DNA from: DASZRZ01 sp963732925
Lineage (GTDB): Bacteria > Acidobacteriota > Terriglobia > Terriglobales > Acidobacteriaceae
Direction: 5' to 3'
NCBI GenBank assembly: GCA_963732925.1
Contig: CAVTBJ010000012.1
Span: forward strand, 186,001 to 250,000
DNA: 64,000 bases
Shown here: positions 1-9,695 of the stretch, piece after piece
Layout: every line of letters starts with the position of its first letter
Numbering within the stretch: position 1 is the stretch's first letter
Notes under the pieces: model-generated
Told to the model about the DNA's origin: nothing
Database searches by the model: none
The model's input: the letters and a program-made list of their open reading frames with translations, nothing else
Position numbers and translations under genes: made by a program

Positions 1-168
1 CGATGAGCCGTCGCTTCGACTTGTCGTTGAGATGGCGGGCAATCTTGACGAAAGGGGAGTTAACAATTTTGCAATACTGATCGAGAGAGCGGTTCCCCGT
101 TTTGCGTTCGCAAATCCCGGCTTCGCCAAAGATTTCCTTCTCAACTTTGCAGGTGAACGGAGGAGAGA

Positions 169-342
169 ATGGCAAAAGCTTTCGCTTCCCAGGCTCTCAG
201 CTTCGGTCGCGGTCAAGCATTTGCAGGAAACCCAGAAGATTACATGGCCCAACGAACGAAAGAATTCGCGGCTAAGGTAGCCGCTTTCCCGGATGAAGCC
301 GGTCTTGAAGACTTGGCGAGAGCGCTTCGTAAGTTCACTTGA
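169..342 (+). CDS. Small hypothetical protein (57 aa)
   Basis: A 57-codon ORF begins at ATG 169 directly behind a strong Shine-Dalgarno run (GGAGGA, about 5 bases upstream) and ends at TGA 342. The product is alanine-rich with mixed charges (begins MAKAFASQAL, ends ARALRKFT), looks helical and soluble, and has no signal peptide or membrane segment. I do not recognise a family. The strong ribosome-binding site and codon use like the neighbours are the reasons for calling it. The sequence before it (1-168) holds nothing I can identify. Confidence 0.45.
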   Translation: MAKAFASQALSFGRGQAFAGNPEDYMAQRTKEFAAKVAAFPDEAGLEDLARALRKFT

Positions 343-417
343 TAACATGTCAACTGTTGAACATTTTGGGTCTCAGTGTGAGTAGACACCAAACGATTTG
401 AAGGAGAGGACGCTACG

Positions 418-450
418 ATGGCTGGAGCCGGTTATGTACTCTCCCTGTAA
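418..450 (+). CDS. Possible 10-codon leader ORF
   Basis: ATG 418 follows a near-perfect Shine-Dalgarno (AAGGAGAGG at 401-409, 8-base spacing) and reads MAGAGYVLSL before TAA at 448-450. It sits just upstream of the truncated HNH gene, which itself has no clear ribosome-binding site. It could be a leader peptide or the remnant of a displaced gene start. Only the ribosome-binding site supports translation. Confidence 0.25.
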   Translation: MAGAGYVLSL

Positions 451-467
451 ACTGTCGGTCTAAGTCG

Positions 468-833
468 ATGCGCATGTTCGTCGCTGTCACTGACAAAGAC
501 TGGTTTTCACTTCATTCTTCCAATCCGAATGTGGAGGAAGTAAACTTTTGGCGGCCCTCGCCAGATGCGGCATTCAAGGCACTACAACCTGGTGAACCAC
601 TGCTTTTCAAACTTCACGCACCAGACAATTTCATCGTTGGAGTCGGCTTTTTTGCTCGGTTTCTACAGCTCCCTGTCGATCTCGCTTGGGAAACATTCGG
701 CGAGGCGAATGGCGCGCGTTCCAAATCCCGCGGGTGTTTGACCCTGCGGCTGCAACCCCGTAAACTTATACAAATTGCGCTCGCCCGCGTCTCCCAGAGG
801 GCACGCGAACTCGTTGCCGGGACCCCAGGTTGA
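468..833 (+). pseudogene. Truncated HNH/restriction-type endonuclease N-terminus
   Basis: The first ~85 residues (MRMFVAVTDKDWF, then EEVNFW, LQPGEPLLFKLHAP, NFIVGVGFF and LAWETFGEANGA) match the conserved N-terminal half of a family of putative HNH restriction-type endonucleases. After about position 720 the match stops and the frame runs on in unrelated arginine-rich sequence to 833. The catalytic HNH half is absent. The gene is therefore a fragment, cut at the point where the TPR gene region begins. The family assignment comes from recall of the N-terminal motif and was not checked by a search. Confidence 0.6.
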
Positions 834-897
834 CCCATCACGAACAACAACGGCGCGCGATGACCCCCAGGCCCCGCAGGAGGTCTTTACTCGGGAT

Positions 898-2430
898 ATG
901 ACCGCTTGGTATCACCTCTGGCGATTGCGCCGCCTGCGCGCAGCCGTGTCCTTGCTGCTGTTCGTGTGCGCCGGGATCTCCCCGGCGGCGTTTTCGCAAA
1001 GCACTTCCAAAATCACCCTCGACAACAGCGAAACCGTATTCACGGTAATCGCCGCCATGAACCACTGCGGCTACGATCAGGGGCTGGGCGAATCCAACCC
1101 GGTGCGGGTGCAGGTACGAACCGCAATCGACAAGTCAGTGGCCGCGTCCGCCGAAGCCAAGGCCGCCAGCGCCGAGATGTGCGACTTCTACCATGAGCAT
1201 CAGCAGGCGGACCCCAGCCGCACGCTGTCCCAATATGTCTCCCTGGCGCTGAATATGGGCGCCGCCCCCGAGTTTCCCCTGAACGTCAAGGAATCGGAAT
1301 TGCCCCCGGACGCGGCCTATGTGCTGGGATTCCGTCTTCTGGTGCAGCGTTTTTATAAGGCGGCCAACCTGCACCGCATCTGGCAGTATCACCAGGACCA
1401 GTACGAGGCCCTCGTAGACCGCTACCACGAGCCGGTTTCCAAGCTTCTGACCAGCACGGATATTTACCTCCGCATGCCCATCAGCGGCTACCTGGGACGC
1501 ACTTTCCTGGTGATTCTGGAACCCATGGTGGCGCCCGGGCAGGTGAACGCGCGCAATTACGGGACGGATTACTTCCTGGTGCTTTCGCCCCAGCATGGGC
1601 AGATTCCGCTCGACACCGTGCGGCACACGTATCTGCACTTTGTGCTGGACCCGCTGATGCTCAAGAAGGCTTACCTGGTGCAGAAGCTGCAGCCGCTGCT
1701 CGCTACCGTGCAATCGGCGCCCATGGATCATATGTTTAAGGCGGATATGGGACTGCTGACCACCGAGTCCCTCATTCGCGCGGTGGAGGATCGTCTCGAT
1801 CATCCCGGCAAACAAGGCGAAGCGGCTCGTGATAAGGCGCTGGCCGAGGACGAGTCCAGCGGCTTTATTCTTGCGCGGTTCTTTGACAACGCTCTGGCCA
1901 GCTTCGAGCAGGGACAACTCGGGCTGCGCGAGGCTCTGCCCGACTGGCTGTACTATATGAACGTGAGCGCCGAGCGCAAGCGGGCGCAGAGCATTGTGTT
2001 CGCTGCCCAGGCCGCGCCGGAAGTCATGGCGCGCGTCCCCCAACGGCGCGATCTTCTGGACGCCGCCGAGCAGCGCATGGCGGCCGGAGACTATACCGGG
2101 GCGGGCAAGCTGGCGCAGGAGGCTCTAGACCAGAAGCGGGGGGACGCCGGACGCGCCTACTTCGTGCTGGCGCAGGCCGCCACCATGAATCGCGATGGAG
2201 AAGGCGCTCGCAACTACTTCGAGCGTACTCTGCAGGCTTCGAGCGACCCGCAGGTTCTTGCCTGGGCGCACATTTACCTGGGGCGCATGGCGGACATGCA
2301 GAGCGACCGTGAAAGCGCGCTCCAGCATTACCGTGCGGCACTCGCTGCGGGAGATTTGACCCCGGAAACCAAAGCGGCCGCCGAGCGCGGCCTGAAGCAA
2401 CCCTATGAACCGCAGCAGGCCGGAAGGTAG
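898..2430 (+). CDS. Exported TPR-containing protein
   Basis: A 510-residue protein starting at ATG 898, with GCAGGAGGTC upstream. Residues ~15-34 form a hydrophobic signal segment ending in SPAAFSQ, so it should be exported. The middle (about 40-380) is a helical region with no family I can name. The last ~120 residues contain TPR-like helical pairs (GDYTGAGKLAQEALDQ, LAWAHIYLGRMADMQSDRESA). It is followed after 121 bases by a second exported TPR protein on the same strand, and the two probably act together in the periplasm as protein-interaction scaffolds. An upstream in-frame start at 775 lacks a ribosome-binding site and would bury the signal peptide. Confidence 0.75.
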   Translation: MTAWYHLWRLRRLRAAVSLLLFVCAGISPAAFSQSTSKITLDNSETVFTVIAAMNHCGYDQGLGESNPVRVQVRTAIDKSVAASAEAKAASAEMCDFYHEHQQADPSRTLSQYVSLALNMGAAPEFPLNVKESELPPDAAYVLGFRLLVQRFYKAANLHRIWQYHQDQYEALVDRYHEPVSKLLTSTDIYLRMPISGYLGRTFLVILEPMVAPGQVNARNYGTDYFLVLSPQHGQIPLDTVRHTYLHFVLDPLMLKKAYLVQKLQPLLATVQSAPMDHMFKADMGLLTTESLIRAVEDRLDHPGKQGEAARDKALAEDESSGFILARFFDNALASFEQGQLGLREALPDWLYYMNVSAERKRAQSIVFAAQAAPEVMARVPQRRDLLDAAEQRMAAGDYTGAGKLAQEALDQKRGDAGRAYFVLAQAATMNRDGEGARNYFERTLQASSDPQVLAWAHIYLGRMADMQSDRESALQHYRAALAAGDLTPETKAAAERGLKQPYEPQQAGR

Positions 2431-2551
2431 ATTTTGCGCCGTGCTGGAAGGTTGGCATGGCAAAATGAAGAGTTCGAGGTTATATCCGTGGGCGCGCAGG
2501 ACCGGCGGACGGTCGGCAAGAAGTGGATCAGGCGCAAGAGGAGATGAAGGA

Positions 2552-3478
2552 ATGAAGCATTCTGTTATCTGCATTATCGCGGTAGTGGCGGCCGGCTGGC
2601 TGAGCCTGGCACAGGCGCAGCAGCCTGCCCAGGGACAGCCTGCGCAAGGACAAGGACAGGCTGCGCCGGCGCCGGCTGCGCAGGCGGAGGGGCGGCCGCA
2701 GCCCAAGATTACGTCTCAGGCGGAATACAAGGCGTACCAGGAAGCTGCCCAAAAGCAGAATGAAGGTTTCCAGAAGCAGTCGCCCGGGGAAGTCGAAATG
2801 GGTGCTATGGAATTCGAAACCCAGTTCCCCAACAGCGAGGTACGCTCGCTGCTCTACTTGAATGCCATGCAGGCATATCAGAGTGTCGGCAACTCGGAGA
2901 AGACGATTGAGCTGGCGCGCAAAGTGCTGTCCCTCTATCCCAATGACCCGGATGCCATGCTGGCCATCGCCAACCAGCTGGCTTCGCGCACCAGGGATAC
3001 TGACCTGGACCGTGACCAGCGGCTTACCGAAGCCATGAACATGGCACAGAAGGCGCTGGGCGCGATTGACAACAATGTGCTTCTGCCGGCCAACGCCACA
3101 CCCGAGCAGGCCGAAGCCATTAAGGCACAGATGCGCGCCATGGCCTACGCCGCGATGGGAACGGTGGACCTGACCCGCAAGGATTACGCCGCGGCGGAGA
3201 AGCAGTTTCAGACTGCAACCAGCATCAACACCGGCCAGCCCGATCCCGCAATCTGGCTGCGGCTGGCCGTAAGCCGGGAGCAGCAAAGGAAATATCCCGA
3301 AGCCCTGGAAGCCGCCAATAAGGCTGTGGAGGTGTCTCCGCCGAATTCGCAGGCGGCGGCGCTGGCTGCTGCGCAACGCGACCGACTGCAGAAACTGGTG
3401 CAGGGTGGCGGACAGGCCCAGGACGGAGCGAATCCACCCACTCCCGCGCCCGTGCCCAGCAGCCCGACTCCGCAGTAG
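2552..3478 (+). CDS. Exported TPR protein with Gln/Pro/Ala-rich flanks
   Basis: A 308-residue protein. ATG 2552 is chosen because it gives a clean signal peptide (MKHSVICIIAVVAAGWLSLA, cleavage near AQA) and has GAGGAG 8 bases upstream; the longer frame from 2405 has neither. After a low-complexity Q/A/P stretch (residues ~22-45), TPR-like repeats run from about 70 to 275 (YLNAMQAYQSVGNSEKTIEL, AMAYAAMGTVDLTRKDYAAA, LAVSREQQRKYPEALEAANK). The tail is proline-rich. Likely a periplasmic scaffold; no enzymatic motif is visible. It lies upstream of rnc with a 129-base gap. Confidence 0.75.
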   Translation: MKHSVICIIAVVAAGWLSLAQAQQPAQGQPAQGQGQAAPAPAAQAEGRPQPKITSQAEYKAYQEAAQKQNEGFQKQSPGEVEMGAMEFETQFPNSEVRSLLYLNAMQAYQSVGNSEKTIELARKVLSLYPNDPDAMLAIANQLASRTRDTDLDRDQRLTEAMNMAQKALGAIDNNVLLPANATPEQAEAIKAQMRAMAYAAMGTVDLTRKDYAAAEKQFQTATSINTGQPDPAIWLRLAVSREQQRKYPEALEAANKAVEVSPPNSQAAALAAAQRDRLQKLVQGGGQAQDGANPPTPAPVPSSPTPQ

Positions 3479-3607
3479 CCTGCGAGCAGTGGGCATCCGG
3501 CGGTGGCCGGGTATTCTGCGGTTCGGGAACCAAAGGTGCGGCAAAGAGGCTGCGGGTGTCGGATAGAATGATTCCAGGGCGCCGAGAAGCGCCCGCACCC
3601 GTACGCG

Positions 3608-4408
3608 ATGAAGCCGCAGGCTATCAGAGACTTGGAACAGGTGTTGAACCACCGCTTTCAGCGCCCGGAACTACTGGAGCAGGCGCTCACGCACAGCTCC
3701 TATGCCCGCGAGCTGCAGTCGCAGCACGCGCCCGGAGCCTCCTTCGAGGACAACGAGCAACTGGAGTTTCTGGGCGACGCCGTTCTGGCCCTGGTCACCA
3801 GCCAGGAGTTGTTTGAGCGTTTCCCCGATTTCCACGAGGGCCAGCTTTCCAAGACGCGTGCTTTCCTGGTCAGCGAACAGCATCTGATCGGAACAGCGCG
3901 GCGTCTAAATTTAGGAAGCTACCTGCGGCTGGGCCGCGGTGAGGAGAAAAGCGGGGGACGCGAGAAGCCGGCGATCCTGGTGGATGCCCTTGAGGCTGTT
4001 TTGGCCGCGACCTATCTGGATGCGGGACTGGAAACCACACGCAACTTCATTCTGGCATCCATTCTGAAGCCTCAGTTTCGCCGCCTGTCGCGCAACGGCC
4101 GGGGCCAGCTGCCAACCTCCGATTTCAAATCAGCTTTGCAGGAAAAGGCGCATTCCCTGGGATTGCCGCAGCCGTCGTATGTGTTGATCGCAGAACGCGG
4201 TCCCGAGCATCGCAAGACGTTTGTGGTGGAAGCCAGAATGGCCGGTCCCGGCAAAAAAGGCTGGTCGGTGAGTGCTGAAGGGCAGACCAAAAAAGCGGCG
4301 GAACAGGTAGCGGCACAGCGCGCTTTGCGAAAGCTCCAGTCCCGGGCGAAGGCGGAAGAGAAGCGCGAAGGCAAAGAGCCCGCCCAACCGGCTGAAAAGT
4401 ATTTATGA
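3608..4408 (+). CDS. rnc: Ribonuclease III
   Basis: RNase III cleaves double-stranded RNA in rRNA processing and mRNA turnover. The 266-residue protein has the family signature NEQLEFLGDAVL at residues 49-60, carrying the first catalytic acidic residues, and the second acidic cluster in VDALEAVLAATYLDAG. A double-stranded RNA-binding domain follows (about 165-245, DFKSALQEKAHSLGLPQPSY and TKKAAEQVAAQRAL). Length is normal, with a charged tail. The stop codon overlaps an ATG (ATGA at 4405) that starts the lepB reading frame, so the two genes are translationally coupled. Confidence 0.95.
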   Translation: MKPQAIRDLEQVLNHRFQRPELLEQALTHSSYARELQSQHAPGASFEDNEQLEFLGDAVLALVTSQELFERFPDFHEGQLSKTRAFLVSEQHLIGTARRLNLGSYLRLGRGEEKSGGREKPAILVDALEAVLAATYLDAGLETTRNFILASILKPQFRRLSRNGRGQLPTSDFKSALQEKAHSLGLPQPSYVLIAERGPEHRKTFVVEARMAGPGKKGWSVSAEGQTKKAAEQVAAQRALRKLQSRAKAEEKREGKEPAQPAEKYL

Positions 4409-5359
4409 GCGACGAGCAGGTCCAGAACGGCGCTTTCTCCGGCGAGCATGGCATTGCGGCGAATGACGCCCCCGGGGTTGCATCCCGGGAAGCAGATTCG
4501 GAAGCAGCTTCGTTCCCCGTGGAAGGCGAAAAAAGCGAAAAATGGGAAACAGGATGCTGGAGCCCCGGGTTTCCGCTACCGTCCCGCCCGCTTCGGCGGC
4601 CGCATCCGCGGCTCCGCATCCGAACCGGCTCATGTCCCCCGGCCTGTGGGGCTCCTTGCAGTCCCTGGCCGCCACGGTGGTCATCGCGATTTTTGTGATC
4701 ACATTTGTTGTGCAGGCGTTTCAGATTCCTTCCGAGTCGATGGAAAACACCCTGCTCATTGGCGACTACCTGCTGGTGGACAAGGTTCATTTCTCACCGG
4801 AGGGATTCTGGCCGCAGATTTTGCCCTACGAGCCGGTGCGCCGCGGGGAAATCATCGTCTTCCGCTACCCCGTACATCCTGCGCAGCACTTCGTGAAGCG
4901 GGTCGTGGCTATCCCGGGGATCGGGTGCGGCTCTACAACAAGCGGGCATGGGTGAACGACAGGCCTGTTGACGAAAGCCATGCCGTGTTTCATTCCGAGT
5001 ATGCGGATTCCTATCGCGACGATTTTCCTGCCGGGGAATATCCCTCGCACGTCGATCCCCATTGGTGGAAGCAGATGCAGAGCCTCGTGAAGGGCGGGGA
5101 ACTGACCGTTCCTCCCGGGGACTATTTCGTTCTGGGAGACAACCGCGACGAGAGTTTGGACAGCCGCTATTGGGGATTTGTTCCCCGGCAGAACATCGTT
5201 GGCCGGCCGTTGATCGTCTACTTCTCCATGGAATCCGGACAGGGTCCCTTCCCCCGGGCGGAAGCCGCCGCCAGTGATAAACTGAGTCGTTTTGCGGAAG
5301 CTTTTTCCAGCGTTGTCCGGGAAGTCCGCTGGAGCCGTACCCTACATGTGGTGAGGTAG
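4405..5359 (+). CDS. lepB: Signal peptidase I, copy 1 (frameshifted)
   Basis: Type I leader peptidase removes signal peptides at the outer face of the inner membrane. A membrane segment (TVVIAIFVITFVVQAF) is followed by the serine box IPSESMENTLLIGDY and the lysine box FVKRVVAIPG. The frame breaks near 4915-4922, where a GGGG run appears one G short of the expected IPGDRV codons; the other frame continues with VRLYNKRAW and the C-terminal box GDNRDESLDSRYWGF. The start at ATGA 4405 is coupled to rnc, but it also needs a frame change before the frame beginning at 4542, so the N-terminus is uncertain. A sequencing error is more likely than loss of function. Confidence 0.85.
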
Positions 5360-5431
5360 CTCTGTTCCGGGGCAGGGAAAAATGGAGCCCGGTTCGTCTT
5401 CCTCTCCCTTCAGCAAGGCAGGTGTTCGATT

Positions 5432-6241
5432 TTGCCCACAAGCGTGACCAGAACGGATTTGCCCAAAAAGGACCAGCCCAAGCCCGGGCCCGATGACGGT
5501 TCGGCCGGCAAGAGAAGTGAGACGACCATGGAATTCATTGCTTCCATGGCCATCGTCCTTGTGGTCGGACTCTTCATCATCACCTTCAATCTGCAGGCCT
5601 TCGAAATTCCCTCCAGCTCCATGGAAAATACCTTGCTGATCGGGGATCACGTGTTCGTGGATCGCGCCGGCTTTGCTCCCAGGACTTCCTGGCTGGGTCC
5701 GCTGTTTCCCTACCGCAACATCAAAGATGGTGACATCGTCGTGTTCCTGTCCCCGGCTGAGCCGGGGCTGTATGTGGTGAAGCGTGTCATTGGAGTCCCG
5801 GGAGATCACATCCACCTGCAAAACGGTGTGCTTTACCGCAACGGCAAGCCGCAGAGTGAGCCCTATGTGCTGAAGACCGGAACCTACGATCCTTACCGGG
5901 ACGATTTTCCCGCGGTTCCGCCGGGGCTGGGCCGTGGGGTAACCCCCGAGTGGTCCCTGACCATGGAATCTTACGTTCAGGACGGGGACCTGGTCGTCCC
6001 TCCGAACAGCCTTTTCGCCATGGGCGACAATCGCGACGTCAGCTACGACAGCCGTTACTGGGGCTTTATTCCACGGGCTAACGTCGTGGGCGGCCCCATG
6101 TTCATCTACTGGTCCTTCGTGACGCCCTCGGATCAGTATCTAAAAACGGCACTTGGGGACCGGATCGCGTTTCTTCTCAGGGTCATTTTCCGCTTCCCGG
6201 TGGATACCCGCTGGGACCGGATGTTCAAAGTGGTTCGTTAA
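5432..6241 (+). CDS. lepB: Signal peptidase I, copy 2
   Basis: A second, intact type I signal peptidase (269 residues from TTG 5432; an internal ATG at 5528 is an alternative start). One membrane segment (MAIVLVVGLFIITFNLQAF) precedes the catalytic serine box IPSSSMENTLLIGDH, the catalytic lysine box VVKRVIGVPGDH and the C-terminal box MGDNRDVSYDSRYWGF. It differs substantially from copy 1 and is not a recent duplicate. Tandem lepB genes may divide labour over substrates in a genome with many exported proteins. Its TAA overlaps the start of the AsmA-like gene (TAATG at 6239-6243). Confidence 0.92.
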   Translation: MPTSVTRTDLPKKDQPKPGPDDGSAGKRSETTMEFIASMAIVLVVGLFIITFNLQAFEIPSSSMENTLLIGDHVFVDRAGFAPRTSWLGPLFPYRNIKDGDIVVFLSPAEPGLYVVKRVIGVPGDHIHLQNGVLYRNGKPQSEPYVLKTGTYDPYRDDFPAVPPGLGRGVTPEWSLTMESYVQDGDLVVPPNSLFAMGDNRDVSYDSRYWGFIPRANVVGGPMFIYWSFVTPSDQYLKTALGDRIAFLLRVIFRFPVDTRWDRMFKVVR

Positions 6242-9011
6242 TGGCCAAACGGAATGGCAAGCGGGTAGTTCTGGGCATAGCTGCGATTGTGCTGCTGGCG
6301 GCGGTGGTTCCTCCGTTGCTGAATGTAAACCGCTATCGTGCCGACGTGGCCAATGCCATCGCCCGCGCCTTGGGACGGAACGTGACTGTGGGTAGCGTAA
6401 GTCTGCGCATGCTTCCTCAGCCGGGCTTTGCCCTGAGCAACTTCGTGGTGGCCGACGATCCCAGCTTTTCCGCCGAGCCAGTCATCCTGGCACAGGACGT
6501 CACCGCCTCGTTGCGATTGAGTTCCCTGTGGAGGGGGCGTCTTGAGATTGCCAAGCTCAGCCTCAGTTATCCCAGTCTGAATCTGGTGCGCCGTCCGGAC
6601 GGACGCTGGAACCTGGAGTCGCTGCTGCAGCGGGCTACGCACAGCCAGACCGCGCCCACAGCAACCAAGCCGGAATCCCGGCCGCGCTTCCCTTATATCG
6701 AGGCCGAGGGCGGACGCATTAACCTGAAGCTGGGCCAGGAAAAGAAGGCCTACGCGCTCTCTGCTGCAAACTTCGCCCTGTGGCTGGCTTCCGAACGCCA
6801 ATGGCGGCTGCGCCTTTCGGCGGAGCCCGTGCGCACGGACGACAACCTGAGCGATACCGGCACGATTCGGCTTTCCGGCACCTTCGGCGCCGCCAGTGAT
6901 GTGATGGATACGCCCGTGGATCTGCGCCTGACCCTGGAGGATGCCCAACTCGGGCAGTTTACCCGCCTGATCTATGGATTGGACCGCGGCTGGCGCGGGG
7001 CCCTCAACGGAACCTTCCTCCTTCGCGGCACACCGGCAAACCTCAGTGTAACGGCCAGCGCCGACATCGACGACCTGCACCACTTCGATATTTATGGAGG
7101 AAACACCGCCGCCTGAGCCTGCGGTGCGCTGCGACTGTCAGCGCTACGGCTCAGGAAGTTCGGGATCTGGCCTGCCATTCGAACTTGGGCGAGGGAGCGA
7201 TTGCGGCCAAGGGCTGGGCGCGGTGGGAGTCCGCCGATGCCGGCTATGGACTGACGATTTCCGCGCAGTCGCTGCCTGCGGAGCAGCTCTTGCGATTGGC
7301 GCGGCGAATGGAAAGAGGACCTGCCCGGCGATCTGGACATCAGCGGCAGGGTGGAGGCATCCGTGGACCTCAGCCGGGACGCGCGGCAAGGGCCCGTCTG
7401 GCATGGCGAAGGAACGACTGCGGGCCTGGTTCTTCGCTCGCCAGTCTCTTCCTGATCCGCTGGAGATGGGGAAGGTGCAATTCGGGCTGGCAGGCCCCGG
7501 CACGGACAGGCCGCAACCAGCTTCTTTGCCGGGGGAGAAAGACCACGCCGAGCCGATGCTGCGCGTGGCTGCGTTTCCCGTGCAGTCGGGGGCGTCAAGG
7601 CGGCGACCTCACAGGCCTGGCTCTCCGCAACAGGCTATCGCGTCCAGTTGAGGGCGACGTGGACTCCGCGCGCGTTCTCCGTCTGGCCCGCGCCCTGGCA
7701 CTGCCCGCGCCGGCCGCGGACATTCGCGGCTCCGCCCGGGTGAGCTTTGTGCTGGCGGATACCTGGGCTGGCACCCAGGGTCCTTTGCTCGTGGGCTCGG
7801 CCAGCTTGCGGAACATTACTGCCCGCATCGATGGGCTGGCTTCTCCGCTCATGATCCATTCCGGTCGGCTGGTTGTTTCTCCCGCAAGCGTATGCCATCC
7901 GGAACGCCACGTTTGCCTTTCCCGAACTGTCTCTCCAGGCGTCCGGCTGGGTGCGCAAGCCGCGGCAGTGCCGGCTGACGGAACCGGGTTCGCGCGAGAG
8001 GCAGGGCGGGATCAGTCTTGCGTGCTGGCGTTCCGTCTGGCCGCGGGCCGGATGACATCCGACAATCTCGCTCGCCTGCTGGTTGCGCCCAAGCAACACC
8101 GCCCGTGGTACCGGCTGATCCGTTCCGGCAGAACTCCCCCCTCTCCGCTGATGGATATGCGTGCTGCCGGCAGACTCACCGCGGCCGCGCTGCAGGTGAA
8201 TTCCGCCGTGGCGCGAGGCCTGCGGGCTGACGTGCAGTGGAACCGTGGAATTCTCCAACTCAAGCATCTGCAGGCCCAGGTTTGGGACGGAGAGCAAGGA
8301 GGCGAATTAACCGCTGATTTTCGCGGCGCAGCGCCCGCCTACGAATGGAATGGCGAGCTGCAGCAGGTTGCGTTGGAAGACCTGTCCGGGAGCGAAGGCG
8401 AGGACTACTTGCAACCGGTAAGCCGAGCCCAGGGCAAAGCGACTCTGACCGGAACTCTCAAAGCCAGCGGGTCGACGGCAGCGCAGCTCAGGGCTTCCGC
8501 CTCCGGAGTTCTGCAGGTGAATTGGCACAAGGGTGTGCTGCAGGGGCTGGCCCTCGACGGGAGAGGAGGGCCGCTTCGTTTTCGCGCCCTGCATGGCACC
8601 GTGGAGTTCCATGGCGGCGAAATGAAAATTTCCGAGGGCTGGCTGCAGGCGCCGGACGGCTTATACAGAGTCTCCGGCACGGCGGCACTGGCGCGTGATT
8701 TGAAGATTCGCCTGGCCCGTGTTGCCGAAAGTCCGCAGAACCTGGATGTAAGGCCCAAAACCGCACCCGCCCGAACGGCGGAAGGCTACTGGATTACCGG
8801 ACCGCTGGACGCCCCGATCGTGGAGGAGGTTTTTCCCGCGGAAACCGCTGGTCCGCTGGCTTCATCTAAGCAGGAAGGGCAGAAGCCAGAGGTACCGAGG
8901 GCCGAATTACAAAAGCCGGACGTACAAAAGCCGGAGGTACAGAAGAAAGAGGCCCGCAACCGTAATGCAGCCGGACGCGGAGCAGCCCTGGTCCCTGCCA
9001 ACCGGGAATGA
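6241..9011 (+). CDS. AsmA-family envelope protein (multiply frameshifted)
   Basis: AsmA-type proteins are inner-membrane-anchored periplasmic proteins linked to lipid and outer-membrane homeostasis. The start at 6241 gives a membrane anchor (VVLGIAAIVLLAAVVPPLL) and the typical N-terminal block LGRNVTVGSVSLRMLPQPGF. The C-terminal AsmA-like block (VLQVNWHKGVLQGLALDG, GGEMKISEGWL) is near 8510-8650. Between about 7108 and 8040 the reading frame changes at least six times, yet each segment stays family-like. Full length would be about 920 residues. The tail has short repeats of the type QKPEVQK (about 8880-8960). The clustered shifts suggest sequence errors. Confidence 0.75.
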
Positions 9012-9574
9012 TGAATTGGGTTCTGACTCTCGTCGTATGCCTCACAACGCTGCTGGCGTTCCCACAGACGCGGTCCGCGGCCGGCAGCGCCCAACGCAAG
9101 TTCCAGCATATTGAGCAAAACGCAAAGCTCCAGCATCCAGACCAGACGCGAACCGTACTGAGCGAAGACGAGGTGAATGCTTACCTGGCCTCCGGGCAAG
9201 TGGACCTGCCGGAGGGAGTCAAATCGGTTCGCTTCCACGGCAAACCCGGTGTGGTCGAAAGCTTCATCCGCGTGGATTTCGACCAGATCACGGCATCCCG
9301 GCGTTCCTCGAATCCTCTGCTGATGCTGTTCACAGGTACGCATGACCTGCATGTAGTAGCGCGCACCTTCGGCGCTGGCGGCATGGGCGAAGCGCACGTG
9401 CAATCCGTGGAAATGGATGGCGTCACCGTCCCCCGCGCGGCGCTGCAGTTTTTTGTGGAACGCTACGTCACCCCCCAACATCCGGATGTACGTCTGGATA
9501 CGCGCTTCAGGCTTCCCTACAAGATCGACACTGCCACCGTGGGCAGTCAAAAATTGACCATTACGCAGAAGTAG
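9008..9574 (+). CDS. Conserved exported hypothetical protein
   Basis: A 188-residue protein overlapping the AsmA-like stop (ATGATGA at 9008), so the two are coupled. It opens with a signal-peptide-like segment (WVLTLVVCLTTLLAFPQTRS, cleavage near SAA). The mature part has the pattern LSEDEVNAYLASGQVDLPEGVKSV, and a second block near MDGVTVPRAALQFFVERYV, which suggest a small periplasmic domain. I know of no function; location points to a job with the AsmA-like protein in the envelope. Confidence 0.7.
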   Translation: MMNWVLTLVVCLTTLLAFPQTRSAAGSAQRKFQHIEQNAKLQHPDQTRTVLSEDEVNAYLASGQVDLPEGVKSVRFHGKPGVVESFIRVDFDQITASRRSSNPLLMLFTGTHDLHVVARTFGAGGMGEAHVQSVEMDGVTVPRAALQFFVERYVTPQHPDVRLDTRFRLPYKIDTATVGSQKLTITQK

Positions 9575-9695
9575 CCGTTTGCAACATCCAGCAGGCGCAT
9601 GCCTCCAGGAGCCTTTCCCGCGATTGGTACAATTGAGAGCTTATTTTGGCCTGTCGTTGGTGCTGCTGAAAGCGCACTTTCCCGAGGATGCTCGC

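Noticed and set aside
1135..2043. Long minus-strand open frame (302 codons) opposite the TPR gene
   Set aside because: It is the antisense shadow of a GC-rich gene and shows no domain, ribosome-binding site or sensible composition. The same applies to 23732-25207 opposite the glycoside hydrolase.
8870..8970. Short tandem repeats possibly forming a CRISPR-like or regulatory array
   Set aside because: They encode a QKPEV-type low-complexity tail of the AsmA-like protein and have no spacers or palindromes.
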